Origin: a virus
Length of the DNA: 21,700 nucleotides
Virus record (IMG/VR): IMGVR_UViG_3300025325_001564
Coordinates: 1-21,700 of that record
Direction: 5' to 3' (one strand)
In this document: piece by piece, positions 1 to 7,487 of the stretch
Layout: each line of letters starts with the position of its first letter
Numbering within the stretch: position 1 is the first letter of the stretch
Made by a program: the position numbers and the translations under genes
Notes under the pieces: model-generated
Told to the model about the DNA's origin: nothing
Database searches by the model: none
Seen by the model: the letters and a program-made list of their open reading frames with translations, nothing else

Positions 1-623
1 GCATGTGGCATCACCAGCCCATAGATGTTGATTCCAGCGCGATAAAAGACCCCCTTGGCCGCGACCGGCAGGCTACGCCACGAATGGGTTGGTTCTCGAA
101 ACGAATCCCTGACCCCTGAGTAAAGTTGTACCAGCTTGTTATCCAGCAGGTTTCGGTAATACCGTATCCCAACATGGACGACCTCGTTGTGACGATTGGT
201 CGTTAGAAACACGATCCCTTCGGAGTTCTCCCCCATCTTGACAAGCGGGAGGCGTTCCTGAGGCCCGGCGTCGGCCTGGGCTTCCGCCAGCGCCACGATG
301 TCGGACATGAAGAGACTTTTGTTGTAGATCAAGCTTTTGAACTTTTGGTCCACGTCGTACTTGGCCTTGGGGTCAAGCATTTCGGTGGACGGTAATTCGG
401 CGTTCTGACGTGCGTACATCCCGATGGCCCTGAGTCGCATGGGTACCAGTAGTTTGGATGCTTCCCGAATCGCCATGACGGAATATAAGTCCGTCGCGAC
501 CACCAGGTCCTGGGAGGCCACGTAGGCCAGAAGCCCCCCAGGACCCAGGTTCCGGGCGTAATCCTCGATCAGCCCCCGTAGGGCCGAGCGTTCGGATTTG
601 AGGTATTGGAACCTTGTAGCCAT
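1..623 (-). CDS. Unrecognised protein, 3' end beyond the window
   Basis: An open frame of 207 codons runs leftward from an ATG at 623 to the window edge without a stop, so the C-terminus is missing. I do not recognise the family. The translation begins MATRFQYLKSERSALRG and is a soluble, mixed alpha/beta-looking sequence with no obvious nucleotide-binding or metal motif. The ATG lies 55 bases inside the preceding zinc-ribbon gene (stop at 569) and has a purine-rich GAAAG directly against it, which is too close for a good ribosome site. An in-frame GTG at 521, preceded by a G-run, is an alternative start that removes the overlap. Its place at the end of the replication operon suggests a DNA-metabolism role, but that is only context. 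Confidence 0.6.
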   Translation of the reverse strand, partial: MATRFQYLKSERSALRGLIEDYARNLGPGGLLAYVASQDLVVATDLYSVMAIREASKLLVPMRLRAIGMYARQNAELPSTEMLDPKAKYDVDQKFKSLIYNKSLFMSDIVALAEAQADAGPQERLPLVKMGENSEGIVFLTTNRHNEVVHVGIRYYRNLLDNKLVQLYSGVRDSFREPTHSWRSLPVAAKGVFYRAGINIYGLVMPH

Positions 624-1576
624 TCTTTCGGTATCGCGAGTCCGATTTCTTCTGCCTGTTGCCCGATGGTCGGGCCTTTCGTGATGATGAGGTTGAGTCT
701 CTCGAAGAAATGCTCCAAGTCTTCAAAATCAGGTTGTACCACCTGGTAGCCCTTGGCCTCGGCATAGTCATAAGCTGACTTTTTTCGCGGCTGACCATCG
801 CGGCCAATCGTGTTGGTCACGGTCTTGGAGACGTAGATCACGATGTCGTACAGTGCCTTGGGATGCGGTTGGCCACACTTGGTGCAGCGGCGCACAACCT
901 CGGGGTATCCTTCGATCTTGCACATCTGGCACACCGCAGGGTTGTACCGCACTTGTTCGAATTGCTCGACGTTCAACTGGGCAATCTGGTGGGTGTTGAA
1001 CATCGGGGCCTTGCACTGCTGGCACGCCAGAGCTTCGATCTGCATGAGGCCCCCGCAGCCTTTGCACTCGTTCTGTACATTGTTGTGAAGTTGCCGGATG
1101 TCCCGGTACTGGGCTCCGCTGCAGTACAGCACCTTGAGACCCCCGGGCACTACCATCTGGCGTTGCGCCGGGTCGACAATCGGGACATTCGCTGGAATCA
1201 AGGTTTTCTTGCCATTGGTTTCGATGTAGCGGCCGTGGTCAAACACCGGGATCACGATCTCGCTGGGGGCGGAGCGTTGCCCGCGGTCGGCCCGGAGCTG
1301 ACTCGTGGCTTTGCCGTAGCACGTGAGGCAGCGGCCCGTGGTGCTCTCGAATCCGTCGGTACATATGACCGGGGGCATGGTCTCCTTCTTGCCCGTCTTC
1401 TCGCTCACCCGTTCGATCCAATGGCGCCGGACCTCAGGGAAGCCGTTAGGGAACAGATCTTCCGGGGGTTGGAGCACCTGGATGGGAAGTTGGGACCCAT
1501 CCTGCAGGATGACGTTGGGCAGGAACGGCATCCTGCCGCTTGAGGTCGGTTTGGTCTTGGTGAAGGCGTCGTTCAT
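569..1576 (-). CDS. Zinc-ribbon protein of the replication operon
   Basis: This 335-residue protein is preceded by a clear AAGGAG site a few bases before its ATG. It carries two four-cysteine zinc ribbons: C171/C174 with C185/C188, and C216/C219 with C231/C234. A further trio, C72, C83 and C86, may form part of a third site with C152. Between them lie beta-rich segments (roughly residues 105-160), and the C-terminal third (about 240-320) is acidic and helical-looking. The family is not recognised. The position directly after the primase, and the multiple zinc ribbons, fit a nucleic-acid-binding role such as a single-strand binding or primosome accessory protein, but no specific function can be assigned from sequence. 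Confidence 0.8.
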   Translation of the reverse strand: MNDAFTKTKPTSSGRMPFLPNVILQDGSQLPIQVLQPPEDLFPNGFPEVRRHWIERVSEKTGKKETMPPVICTDGFESTTGRCLTCYGKATSQLRADRGQRSAPSEIVIPVFDHGRYIETNGKKTLIPANVPIVDPAQRQMVVPGGLKVLYCSGAQYRDIRQLHNNVQNECKGCGGLMQIEALACQQCKAPMFNTHQIAQLNVEQFEQVRYNPAVCQMCKIEGYPEVVRRCTKCGQPHPKALYDIVIYVSKTVTNTIGRDGQPRKKSAYDYAEAKGYQVVQPDFEDLEHFFERLNLIITKGPTIGQQAEEIGLAIPKEWLQGSNTSNPNARPYGG

Positions 1577-1615
1577 AGGTTCTCCTTGTAGTGGGTAGCT
1601 AAGTAGCCTGATGGT

Positions 1616-2476
1616 CTAGTTAGCTGGGTTAAACAGGTGTTTTATTTCTTCAGGTGACAGGTTATCCGGTTGGGCCCCTGGGTACTGGAGCACCGTCGCG
1701 GGTACCCCTTGGGCCAGGAGCGCTTGTTGAACGATTTTCCCAGAGGTTCTTCCGGAAACGTCGTTGTCAAACACCACGATAACACGGTCCGCCAGATTCT
1801 GCAAATGGGTGATTTGTGACGGCGTCACCTTGGTCCCCATGGTGGCGACGACGTTGTCGACCCCGTGCTGCTTGAGCCAAAGGCAGGCCTTGTACCCCTC
1901 GACCACATAAAGCAACGGGGTGCCCTTGGGCACCAGGTGGCCCCCGTAGAGCCATGACTTGTTTCGAGGTGCATAGTTGTGATCTACAGCACCCCGGAGC
2001 ATCGTCCCGGTATAGACTTTATACCGCGGTTCCACCCCGTCGGCCGCTCGCCCGCTGATTGCCACGAGACGACCACCGGGTGCCCGGATTGGGAACGTGA
2101 TGCGCTCGTACATCATGTCGTACCCGACTTCGAATTTCAGTAATGTGGCTTCGGAGAAACCTGTGTCCGCCAGGGCCACGGGGCAGTAGCGAAACAGCGC
2201 CAAGACCGATTCGTTCATCTGGTCGTTCGTTTCCCGGCGGATCGCGGGCATCAGGTTGACGCCGTCGAAATTATACCCAAGTAATTTCTTGAGGGATTCG
2301 AAATTTCCTGTGATCCCGCAGCTAAAGCACCGGTAGTGGCCACTGGCCAGATGGACTGAAAAACTTGGATGTGCCTCTTGTCCGCCCTTGTGGACAGGGC
2401 ACGCGGCAATCGCATGGGTATCGCTGGTACGACGCACCAGGTTGAGCCGGGCGTCGAGCTGGTCTAACAAATCCAT
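1616..2476 (-). CDS. DnaG-type primase, short phage form
   Basis: The 286-residue product should synthesise RNA primers for phage DNA replication. An N-terminal CHCC zinc-binding site is visible (C26, H29, C50, C53) in the usual DnaG context of CPVH followed by YRCFSCG. A TOPRIM catalytic fold follows, with the conserved glutamate in YVVEGYKA (E193), the motif VVATMGT, and the metal-binding VVFDNDVSG (D237, D239). The protein is about half the length of a cellular DnaG: the RNA-polymerase basic domain is compact and the C-terminal helicase-interaction domain is absent. Its ATG shares one base with the stop of the upstream helicase gene (TAATG), which suggests translational coupling and a functional helicase-primase pair. 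Confidence 0.9.
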   Translation of the reverse strand: MDLLDQLDARLNLVRRTSDTHAIAACPVHKGGQEAHPSFSVHLASGHYRCFSCGITGNFESLKKLLGYNFDGVNLMPAIRRETNDQMNESVLALFRYCPVALADTGFSEATLLKFEVGYDMMYERITFPIRAPGGRLVAISGRAADGVEPRYKVYTGTMLRGAVDHNYAPRNKSWLYGGHLVPKGTPLLYVVEGYKACLWLKQHGVDNVVATMGTKVTPSQITHLQNLADRVIVVFDNDVSGRTSGKIVQQALLAQGVPATVLQYPGAQPDNLSPEEIKHLFNPAN

Positions 2477-3789
2477 TAGTCGTTGAACCGGTTGGTCTCC
2501 TTGGATTCTTCCTCATCCTCCCCAAGGTACTTGGACGGAAGTTTCCAGTCGGGTTGACCGTTGGGCAACATGATGGGGCCAAGGCCATGACAGCATTTGT
2601 TCCCAACGGAGAAGCCGTCCAGCGTGGTCTCGCGGGCCGCCTGGACTAAAAAAACCGTACGTTCGAGACGTTTGTCATTGTCGAGCCGGAGCATGAGGTC
2701 ACAGTCCATCGCAAAGGCATCGGAGAACGCCGCGTCTCCCGTGACCCAGAGGCGTGCTCTCTCGCCCTTCCGATTCGCCTGGGTCGTGATGACACTCGGG
2801 AGCTTGAGCGCTTGGCAAAGGTGTTGCAGATCGTAACTGATGTTCCGGATGGTCTTGGGGTCGGCGTCCCGTTTCTTGGTCTGCTGATCCACCATCTTGT
2901 AGAGCGAGTCCACCAACAGGATGTCGGGCTTATATTCGTCGATCTTGGCCATGAGGGACGAGACCGTTCGGCCTTCGATGTTATCAGTCAGCGACGTGAT
3001 GATGATCTCCTGTTCATACGGAATCGTATTCCGAGACGTTAAGTATTCGCGGAACCTTGCCTCGTCGGTTTCAAACAAGCTGCCGCCGAGCACCTGGCCG
3101 TAGTCCACATGACACTGGATCGCGGCCGTACGGTTGAGCAGTACCTCCTCGGCCATTTCGCACGACACCACCAGGGAGCGCTTGCCAGCCCGTTGGGCCG
3201 CACACGCGATTTCCAGGAGCCGGAACGTCTTGGTAGATTTCATACGCCCATAGATCACGTTGAATGTCCCTGGCTGGATTCCGCCGGTTGCCTCGTTGAG
3301 CGGTGCCCAAGGCCAGGGAATTCCCCTCATCCTGCCGCCATGCTTGATGTCGAGGTACATTTGATAGAGCTTACCCGAGTGGCTCGACATAGTGATGTCT
3401 TTTGACATCATCATGCTGGAGCTGGCGGCCGAGGCCCCGCGGTGCAGTTCCGCGACGGCGTCGTCATACTGCTGCATCGCGATGTTGCTTTCCGCGTTGG
3501 CAATCGAGGCCCTGAGGGTAATTTCGACTCGCTCCTTATGAACCCTGTCCACTAGCTCCGAGACATTCATGGTGGTCTCGGGGGTGTACATGAACGCGGG
3601 GACAAGCCGTGTGATGTCCTCGAGTGGCGGGACGTTGGTGTGACGTTGGAAATATGCCCCGATGAATCCCCAGACGGCTTTTTCGTCTGGCGTGTAGAAC
3701 GATCGTTCCGTAACCCCAAGGCGCTTGGCCTCCAGGAAATTGGTCGAGCTTTCGATCGCTTTGGTCAAGAGCTTGACAGTACTGCTCAT
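2476..3789 (-). CDS. DnaB-like (RecA-fold) replicative helicase
   Basis: This is a probable superfamily-4 replicative helicase of 437 residues that would unwind the phage fork together with the adjacent primase. The N-terminal ~120 residues are helical, as in DnaB N-domains. The RecA-like core has a Walker A-like loop GRMKSTKT (about residues 181-188, K187), a Walker B strand ending PDILLVDSL, and the SF4 sensor segment ITTQANRKGE. The Walker A loop has Thr where the canonical glycine before Lys-Thr would be. The frame is open further upstream to 3912. I chose the ATG at 3789 because GAGGAA precedes it and it forms an ATGA overlap with the stop of the upstream gene, whereas the upstream extension has the low-complexity look of an out-of-frame translation. 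Confidence 0.87.
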   Translation of the reverse strand: MSSTVKLLTKAIESSTNFLEAKRLGVTERSFYTPDEKAVWGFIGAYFQRHTNVPPLEDITRLVPAFMYTPETTMNVSELVDRVHKERVEITLRASIANAESNIAMQQYDDAVAELHRGASAASSSMMMSKDITMSSHSGKLYQMYLDIKHGGRMRGIPWPWAPLNEATGGIQPGTFNVIYGRMKSTKTFRLLEIACAAQRAGKRSLVVSCEMAEEVLLNRTAAIQCHVDYGQVLGGSLFETDEARFREYLTSRNTIPYEQEIIITSLTDNIEGRTVSSLMAKIDEYKPDILLVDSLYKMVDQQTKKRDADPKTIRNISYDLQHLCQALKLPSVITTQANRKGERARLWVTGDAAFSDAFAMDCDLMLRLDNDKRLERTVFLVQAARETTLDGFSVGNKCCHGLGPIMLPNGQPDWKLPSKYLGEDEEESKETNRFND

Positions 3790-4373
3790 AGGATTTCCTC
3801 GAGTGTCTTGGTGGCGGCCAGCGCGGTCTTGAGGCTGACTCCGCGGAGTTGTTGTAGTTGTAATAATGCTTCGAGTACCGGGAGATCCCCAAGATGCAGG
3901 ATGTTGCCCCACAGGTTTTCGACTCGCTTGGTCAAGGGGAAATTGAATGGCGACGCGAGCATCTCGGTGATGAACTCCATGTTGTCCGCCGGTACCCCGT
4001 GGGTCAGGGCCACGCGGGCCACGTCCTCGAGGTCTCCCTTGATGACCGAGGGGGCACCGAACGCTACCCCACGGTACACCACGAGTCCGGCGGAACTGAA
4101 CTTGCCTGCGCTATAGTCATCCACGGCAAACCATGCCGTCATGGTCCCGGGGATCGACATCCCGACCTCAAGACCCCATTTTCTATGGGTTGAGCGCACC
4201 AGGGTGGCCATGTGGTAACTCGCGGCCTCCATGGCCATGATGGAGGTTATGGCCGGCCGTCGCAGTTCTTCCAGGCGCTCACCCGAGGGATTCTCCAGGT
4301 AATCCCCGTGGTCGAGAAACCGGTACTCCGGTTTTTCAGGAAGGACGGTTCCCCAGAATGCTCGCCAGAACAT
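3786..4373 (-). CDS. Unrecognised protein upstream of the replicative helicase
   Basis: A 195-residue protein of unknown family. The start at 4373 is preferred over the longer in-frame ATG at 4442 because a GAGGAA site stands about five bases before it, and the longer version would overlap the upstream gene much more deeply. It still overlaps that gene by 38 bases. The N-terminus is aromatic-rich (MFWRAFWGTVLPEKPEYRF). The C-terminal 60 residues look helical and leucine-rich. The stop overlaps the helicase ATG as ATGA. Genes in this position in other phages sometimes encode helicase loaders, but nothing in the sequence supports that here. Confidence 0.72.
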   Translation of the reverse strand: MFWRAFWGTVLPEKPEYRFLDHGDYLENPSGERLEELRRPAITSIMAMEAASYHMATLVRSTHRKWGLEVGMSIPGTMTAWFAVDDYSAGKFSSAGLVVYRGVAFGAPSVIKGDLEDVARVALTHGVPADNMEFITEMLASPFNFPLTKRVENLWGNILHLGDLPVLEALLQLQQLRGVSLKTALAATKTLEEIL

Positions 4374-4671
4374 CTCGTTCCTCGTGGTTGTGCTCCAGGG
4401 CGTTGGCAATATCGTCCCGTAGGCAGTTAAAAAAATAGGCAAAGGCCTTGAGGGTCTCGCGGTCCATCACCATGTTGTTGTTTGCAGCCGTGGGGCTGTT
4501 GGATATCGTGCCCTTGGCCACCAGCTCCCCACGGCTCGACAGCATGGCGAACTCACAGCCGAGCAACAACTTGGATTCCTCATCCGCTGGCCCAGGGGTT
4601 ATCCCGGGTTCCGGGGGGGAGATACGGAACTCCCCCCCGAGGATACGGATTTCTTTGATCTCGATCTTCAT
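4336..4671 (-). CDS. Small unrecognised protein, 111 aa
   Basis: The product begins MKIEIKEIRILGGEFRI, a beta-rich start followed by a proline-rich acidic linker, a second beta segment and a helical C-terminus rich in charged residues. No known family is evident. A strong GAGGAGGA ribosome site lies just upstream, and the ATG overlaps the stop of the preceding gene as ATGA. This supports real translation within the replication operon despite the small size. Confidence 0.72.
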   Translation of the reverse strand: MKIEIKEIRILGGEFRISPPEPGITPGPADEESKLLLGCEFAMLSSRGELVAKGTISNSPTAANNNMVMDRETLKAFAYFFNCLRDDIANALEHNHEERDVLASILGNRPS

Positions 4672-5108
4672 TTGTCCTCCTCTGGTTTTGTGATCTTGGC
4701 GGTGAAGCTCTTGGTCTTGATGGCCGTGAGGGCTTCGGACGGAAGGGCCTTGGCCTTCACCAAGGTCTCGAGCGTAGCGGTCAAGACGACAGGCTCCTTG
4801 GGTTCCACGAGGCCAGGGTATTGTTCGAGCGGGTTTGACAACAGGGTCTTGAGGACTGCGGTATCCACGAAGCGGTTCGGCGTGAGCGAGAGACTGAAGC
4901 TCTTGCCCGTTACATCACGGAAGTCCTTGTTTGATTCGGCCTCTTGCTTGGACAATTCGACGAGTCGTTTCTCGATCGCGTCTTTGTTATCTACAAGCTT
5001 GGTGTACAACCTGATTTTGTCGCCGTGCTCTGTCATCAGGATCTCGATCGTGCTGTTGGATTGATCGAGGGCATCGCGTTGAATTTTGATTTTTTCAGGT
5101 AAGCGCAT
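4668..5108 (-). CDS. Unrecognised protein with N-terminal coiled-coil tendency
   Basis: This 146-residue protein follows a good AAAGGAG site. Residues 1-65 are strongly charged and helical with regularly spaced leucines and isoleucines (for example in KLVDNKDAIEKRLVELSKQE), consistent with a coiled coil. The C-terminal half is lysine- and proline-rich and beta-like. No catalytic motif was seen and the family is unknown. It overlaps the next gene by four bases, and a 52-base gap separates it from the gene upstream of it in the operon. Confidence 0.72.
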   Translation of the reverse strand: MRLPEKIKIQRDALDQSNSTIEILMTEHGDKIRLYTKLVDNKDAIEKRLVELSKQEAESNKDFRDVTGKSFSLSLTPNRFVDTAVLKTLLSNPLEQYPGLVEPKEPVVLTATLETLVKAKALPSEALTAIKTKSFTAKITKPEEDK

Positions 5109-5160
5109 GGTACTCCTTTGGGGTATGGGTTAAGTAGATCGTCCTCTTATGAGCACCAGA

Positions 5161-5517
5161 TCATGTATTTTCACTGGCCCAGCGGGTCAAACGATCGTAG
5201 GCGTATTGCTCATGTTCCTCGGCCGTGGCCTTGAGGATACCGATGAGCCGGTCGAGTTGCTTTTTCTCATCGCCCGGGTGACACGGGGTCTTGGCAAACA
5301 CCCGGATCCCCACCTTGCTGAACTCAAGGTTACGGGCATTGTCCAGTTCGGCCGACACCCAGCCGATTTGGCTTGGATCGATACCCCGGAGATCCGGGGC
5401 CTCAACCTTCACCTCCACGGGGGTCATGACCGTGGCCCCGAGGTATCCTTGTTTTGTCGTGGTGGCGCCCCCGGTCCTCGCGCCCAACAGTGCGGAAAGT
5501 GCATCATTTCGATTCAT
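5161..5517 (-). CDS. Small unrecognised protein, 118 aa
   Basis: Translation is taken from the ATG at 5517, which has AAGGAG seven bases upstream. A longer frame from 5559 lacks such a site and overlaps the glycosylase gene further. The chosen version overlaps the end of the glycosylase gene by 14 bases. The N-terminal ~30 residues are Ala/Gly/Thr-rich and look flexible. The middle is beta-like, and the last 45 residues are a charged helix (around QLDRLIGILKATAEEHEQY). I do not recognise it. Confidence 0.7.
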   Translation of the reverse strand: MNRNDALSALLGARTGGATTTKQGYLGATVMTPVEVKVEAPDLRGIDPSQIGWVSAELDNARNLEFSKVGIRVFAKTPCHPGDEKKQLDRLIGILKATAEEHEQYAYDRLTRWASENT

Positions 5518-6181
5518 GGGTAAGCTCCTTGCTAAATTCTTTGGCCGACATCGCGGCACTCCAGGCCACCGATACGGCTTCCTTGAGTTGTGTCAACTGT
5601 GTCCCCGGGTTCTCCACCATGGACCCACGGGCGACTTTCCCGGGGTCCCACGACACCACCGCGGGGTATCGAAGTGTCTTGGCAATGCTTTTGCCAGGAA
5701 CCTCGAGGTAATGGACGGTGTCGGACGCCTTGGTGATGGTGTTGCGGGTCACAAGGGTCGCGGCTCTCTCGCCTAGCAGCAGGATGATCTTGGGGTCCAC
5801 GATGTAGATTTCCTGCATGAGCCTTGGGTTACAGGCGAGTAGTTCGTCTCGTGTAGGTGATCTCGGCTTACGCTTGATCCCTTCGTCGGTGTCCTCATCG
5901 TATGATGGCCGGCACAGCACCATCGAGGTGATGTAGACATCGTATTGGCGTGATATCCCCAGGGGGGTGAATATCTCGTCCAACAGACTCCCGGCCTCAC
6001 CCCTGAGGGGGAACCCGACCTTATCCTCGTAGGCGCCAGGTGGTTCCCCGATGATCATGAGGTTGGCATTTATCCCACCTTCACCGAACACCACCTTGGT
6101 TCGCCGCGTACACAGGTCAGGACACCGGAGGCACCCCTTGTACTCTTCGAATAGTTGTTTGATATCACTTCGTTTGTCCAT
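5504..6181 (-). CDS. Iron-sulfur uracil-DNA glycosylase-like protein (family 4 type)
   Basis: The 225-residue protein belongs by eye to the uracil-DNA glycosylase superfamily, closest to family 4. Four cysteines placed as in the 4Fe-4S site are present (C17, C20, C90, C117), and motif 1 reads GEPPGAYEDKVGFPLRG (from G45). Two usual active-site positions differ. The Asn expected before the third cysteine appears as Ser (YITSMVLCRP, S86), and the motif 2 His-Pro appears as Asp-Pro (SWDPGKVAR). Substrate or activity may therefore not be canonical. The ATG at 6181 is chosen because AAGGA lies eight bases upstream; an in-frame ATG at 6190 is crowded against that site. The start follows the upstream helicase stop by one base. 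Confidence 0.82.
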   Translation of the reverse strand: MDKRSDIKQLFEEYKGCLRCPDLCTRRTKVVFGEGGINANLMIIGEPPGAYEDKVGFPLRGEAGSLLDEIFTPLGISRQYDVYITSMVLCRPSYDEDTDEGIKRKPRSPTRDELLACNPRLMQEIYIVDPKIILLLGERAATLVTRNTITKASDTVHYLEVPGKSIAKTLRYPAVVSWDPGKVARGSMVENPGTQLTQLKEAVSVAWSAAMSAKEFSKELTHESK

Positions 6182-6182
6182 T

Positions 6183-7487
6183 TTACACATCCTTCTGGAC
6201 CCTGTAGCCCGAGACCGTCAGGGATTCCATTGTCTTGTTCAGTGTCCTGATGAAGGCTGGGTGCCGCGCCGCGTAAAACCATGCCTGCGGTTCTTGCCCG
6301 CCTTCACGTTCGAGCCGCCCAACCGTCTGGACCACGGCGTTGCGGTCTTTCATCGGGGTCACGACCCTGAGGGTATCGAGTGATGGTTCACTCAATCCTT
6401 CTTTTCCGAATAGCTCGATTGCCAAGGTAATGGGCTTGGTCCGGAGGTTCGCGAGCCGGACATCTGCCGGAGTTTCCATGATGTTGATCCCGGGGGCAAG
6501 GTCATGCAACCTGTCCCTGAGGTTCAACAATACTTGCCGACGGCTCGAGATGATGAGTTGCTTTCGAAGTTGACGGTATCCTTCTCGAATGTCTGTCTCC
6601 AGGACCCCGAGGTATTGTTCCGATTCGGCCAACTGGGTGACCGCCACGGCGTAGTTGTCGTCCAGCAGCAGGTCATCCATCCGGACGAGCCGGAAGAATA
6701 CCGAGGCCTTGGCCCTGGTGGAGTCTCGATAGAACACGTTCTTACTCAAGGCATGGTAGTAGACGAACGACAGGTAGTCCTCTCGCGCCAGGGTGGCGGA
6801 CAACCCTATGCGGCGCCCTGGGAAAGCATTGGCCACCCCGGAGAACACGGGGGCAGCGAGATGATGCATCTCGTCCATAATAATGCATCCATATATTTCG
6901 CCTAGCATACGCTTGTTAGTTTCATCGAGCGCAAGGACCGACTGGACCAGCGCGACGGTGAAGGGCTGGAGATCAAGATCTCCGGATATCACCCGGCCTA
7001 CCCGTTTGATCGACGTCTCCTTCAGGATCACCTCGGTCCATTGTTCCAGGATGTCTTTCGTGTGGGCCACCACCAGGGTCCAGCGACCGTACTCCACCGC
7101 GGCCTTGAGGGCGATGTACATCTTGCCCTCTCCGCACCGAAGACTCACGATAGCGTCGGACTGCCCTGGGGGCAGGGTCCCGGCGTCCCGGAGGAACTGG
7201 ATGGCATCGACCTGCAACTGGTCCCTCGGGACAATAGCGCAGTGCTCCGCCACCGTGGGGAAATCCTTGGGGCCACGGTAGTGCGTAGGGGTAGAGGCGA
7301 GGTCAAGGTAGTGCCTTGGGGCCACGATGTGGTCGGGGGTCTCGTGGTACAGTTTCACCACCTTGGCCACGGTTGCCCTTCCGGTGGGTAGTACAATATA
7401 CTGTAGGTCGTACATGGCTTTATCGGCCTCGGGGGTACCCCGGGGTAACCAAAGCATTTGATCCAGGAGGATACCCGTGTTCGACAT
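6183..7487 (-). CDS. Superfamily-2 DExH helicase (UvsW/SSL2-like)
   Basis: This 434-residue protein has the SF2 motifs in order. The P-loop variant is SLRCGEGKMYIAL (lysine kept, Met in place of Ser/Thr), followed by VVAHTKDILEQW (Ia), the Walker B DEMHH, GLSATLAR (motif III), and QTVGRLER (motif VI with the arginine finger). Such ATP-driven phage helicases, for example T4 UvsW, act in branch migration and in resolving R-loops or recombination intermediates. That role is inferred from family only. The start is uncertain: ATG 7487 gives the full frame but has no clear ribosome site and lies inside the divergent gene on the other strand, and ATG 7457 is an alternative that would leave a short gap. 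It is the first gene of the leftward operon. Confidence 0.85.
   Translation of the reverse strand: MSNTGILLDQMLWLPRGTPEADKAMYDLQYIVLPTGRATVAKVVKLYHETPDHIVAPRHYLDLASTPTHYRGPKDFPTVAEHCAIVPRDQLQVDAIQFLRDAGTLPPGQSDAIVSLRCGEGKMYIALKAAVEYGRWTLVVAHTKDILEQWTEVILKETSIKRVGRVISGDLDLQPFTVALVQSVLALDETNKRMLGEIYGCIIMDEMHHLAAPVFSGVANAFPGRRIGLSATLAREDYLSFVYYHALSKNVFYRDSTRAKASVFFRLVRMDDLLLDDNYAVAVTQLAESEQYLGVLETDIREGYRQLRKQLIISSRRQVLLNLRDRLHDLAPGINIMETPADVRLANLRTKPITLAIELFGKEGLSEPSLDTLRVVTPMKDRNAVVQTVGRLEREGGQEPQAWFYAARHPAFIRTLNKTMESLTVSGYRVQKDV
7465..7470 (+). promoter_or_regulatory. Shine-Dalgarno site deciding a GTG start
   Basis: AGGAGG stands six bases before the GTG at 7477 and fixes the start of the first plus-strand gene. 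It lies within the antisense of the first codons of the divergent helicase frame, so ribosome loading of one operon and the N-terminus of the other are encoded by the same bases. Confidence 0.85.

Noticed and set aside
863-1543. A 226-codon plus-strand frame opposite the zinc-ribbon gene
   Set aside because: It is antisense to a gene with a good ribosome site and coherent cysteine motifs. It has no credible start signal of its own and its sequence looks like a reverse-strand shadow.
1577-1615. A possible hairpin terminator between the primase and zinc-ribbon genes
   Set aside because: No stable stem followed by a T-run could be drawn; the gap contains mainly the ribosome site of the next gene.
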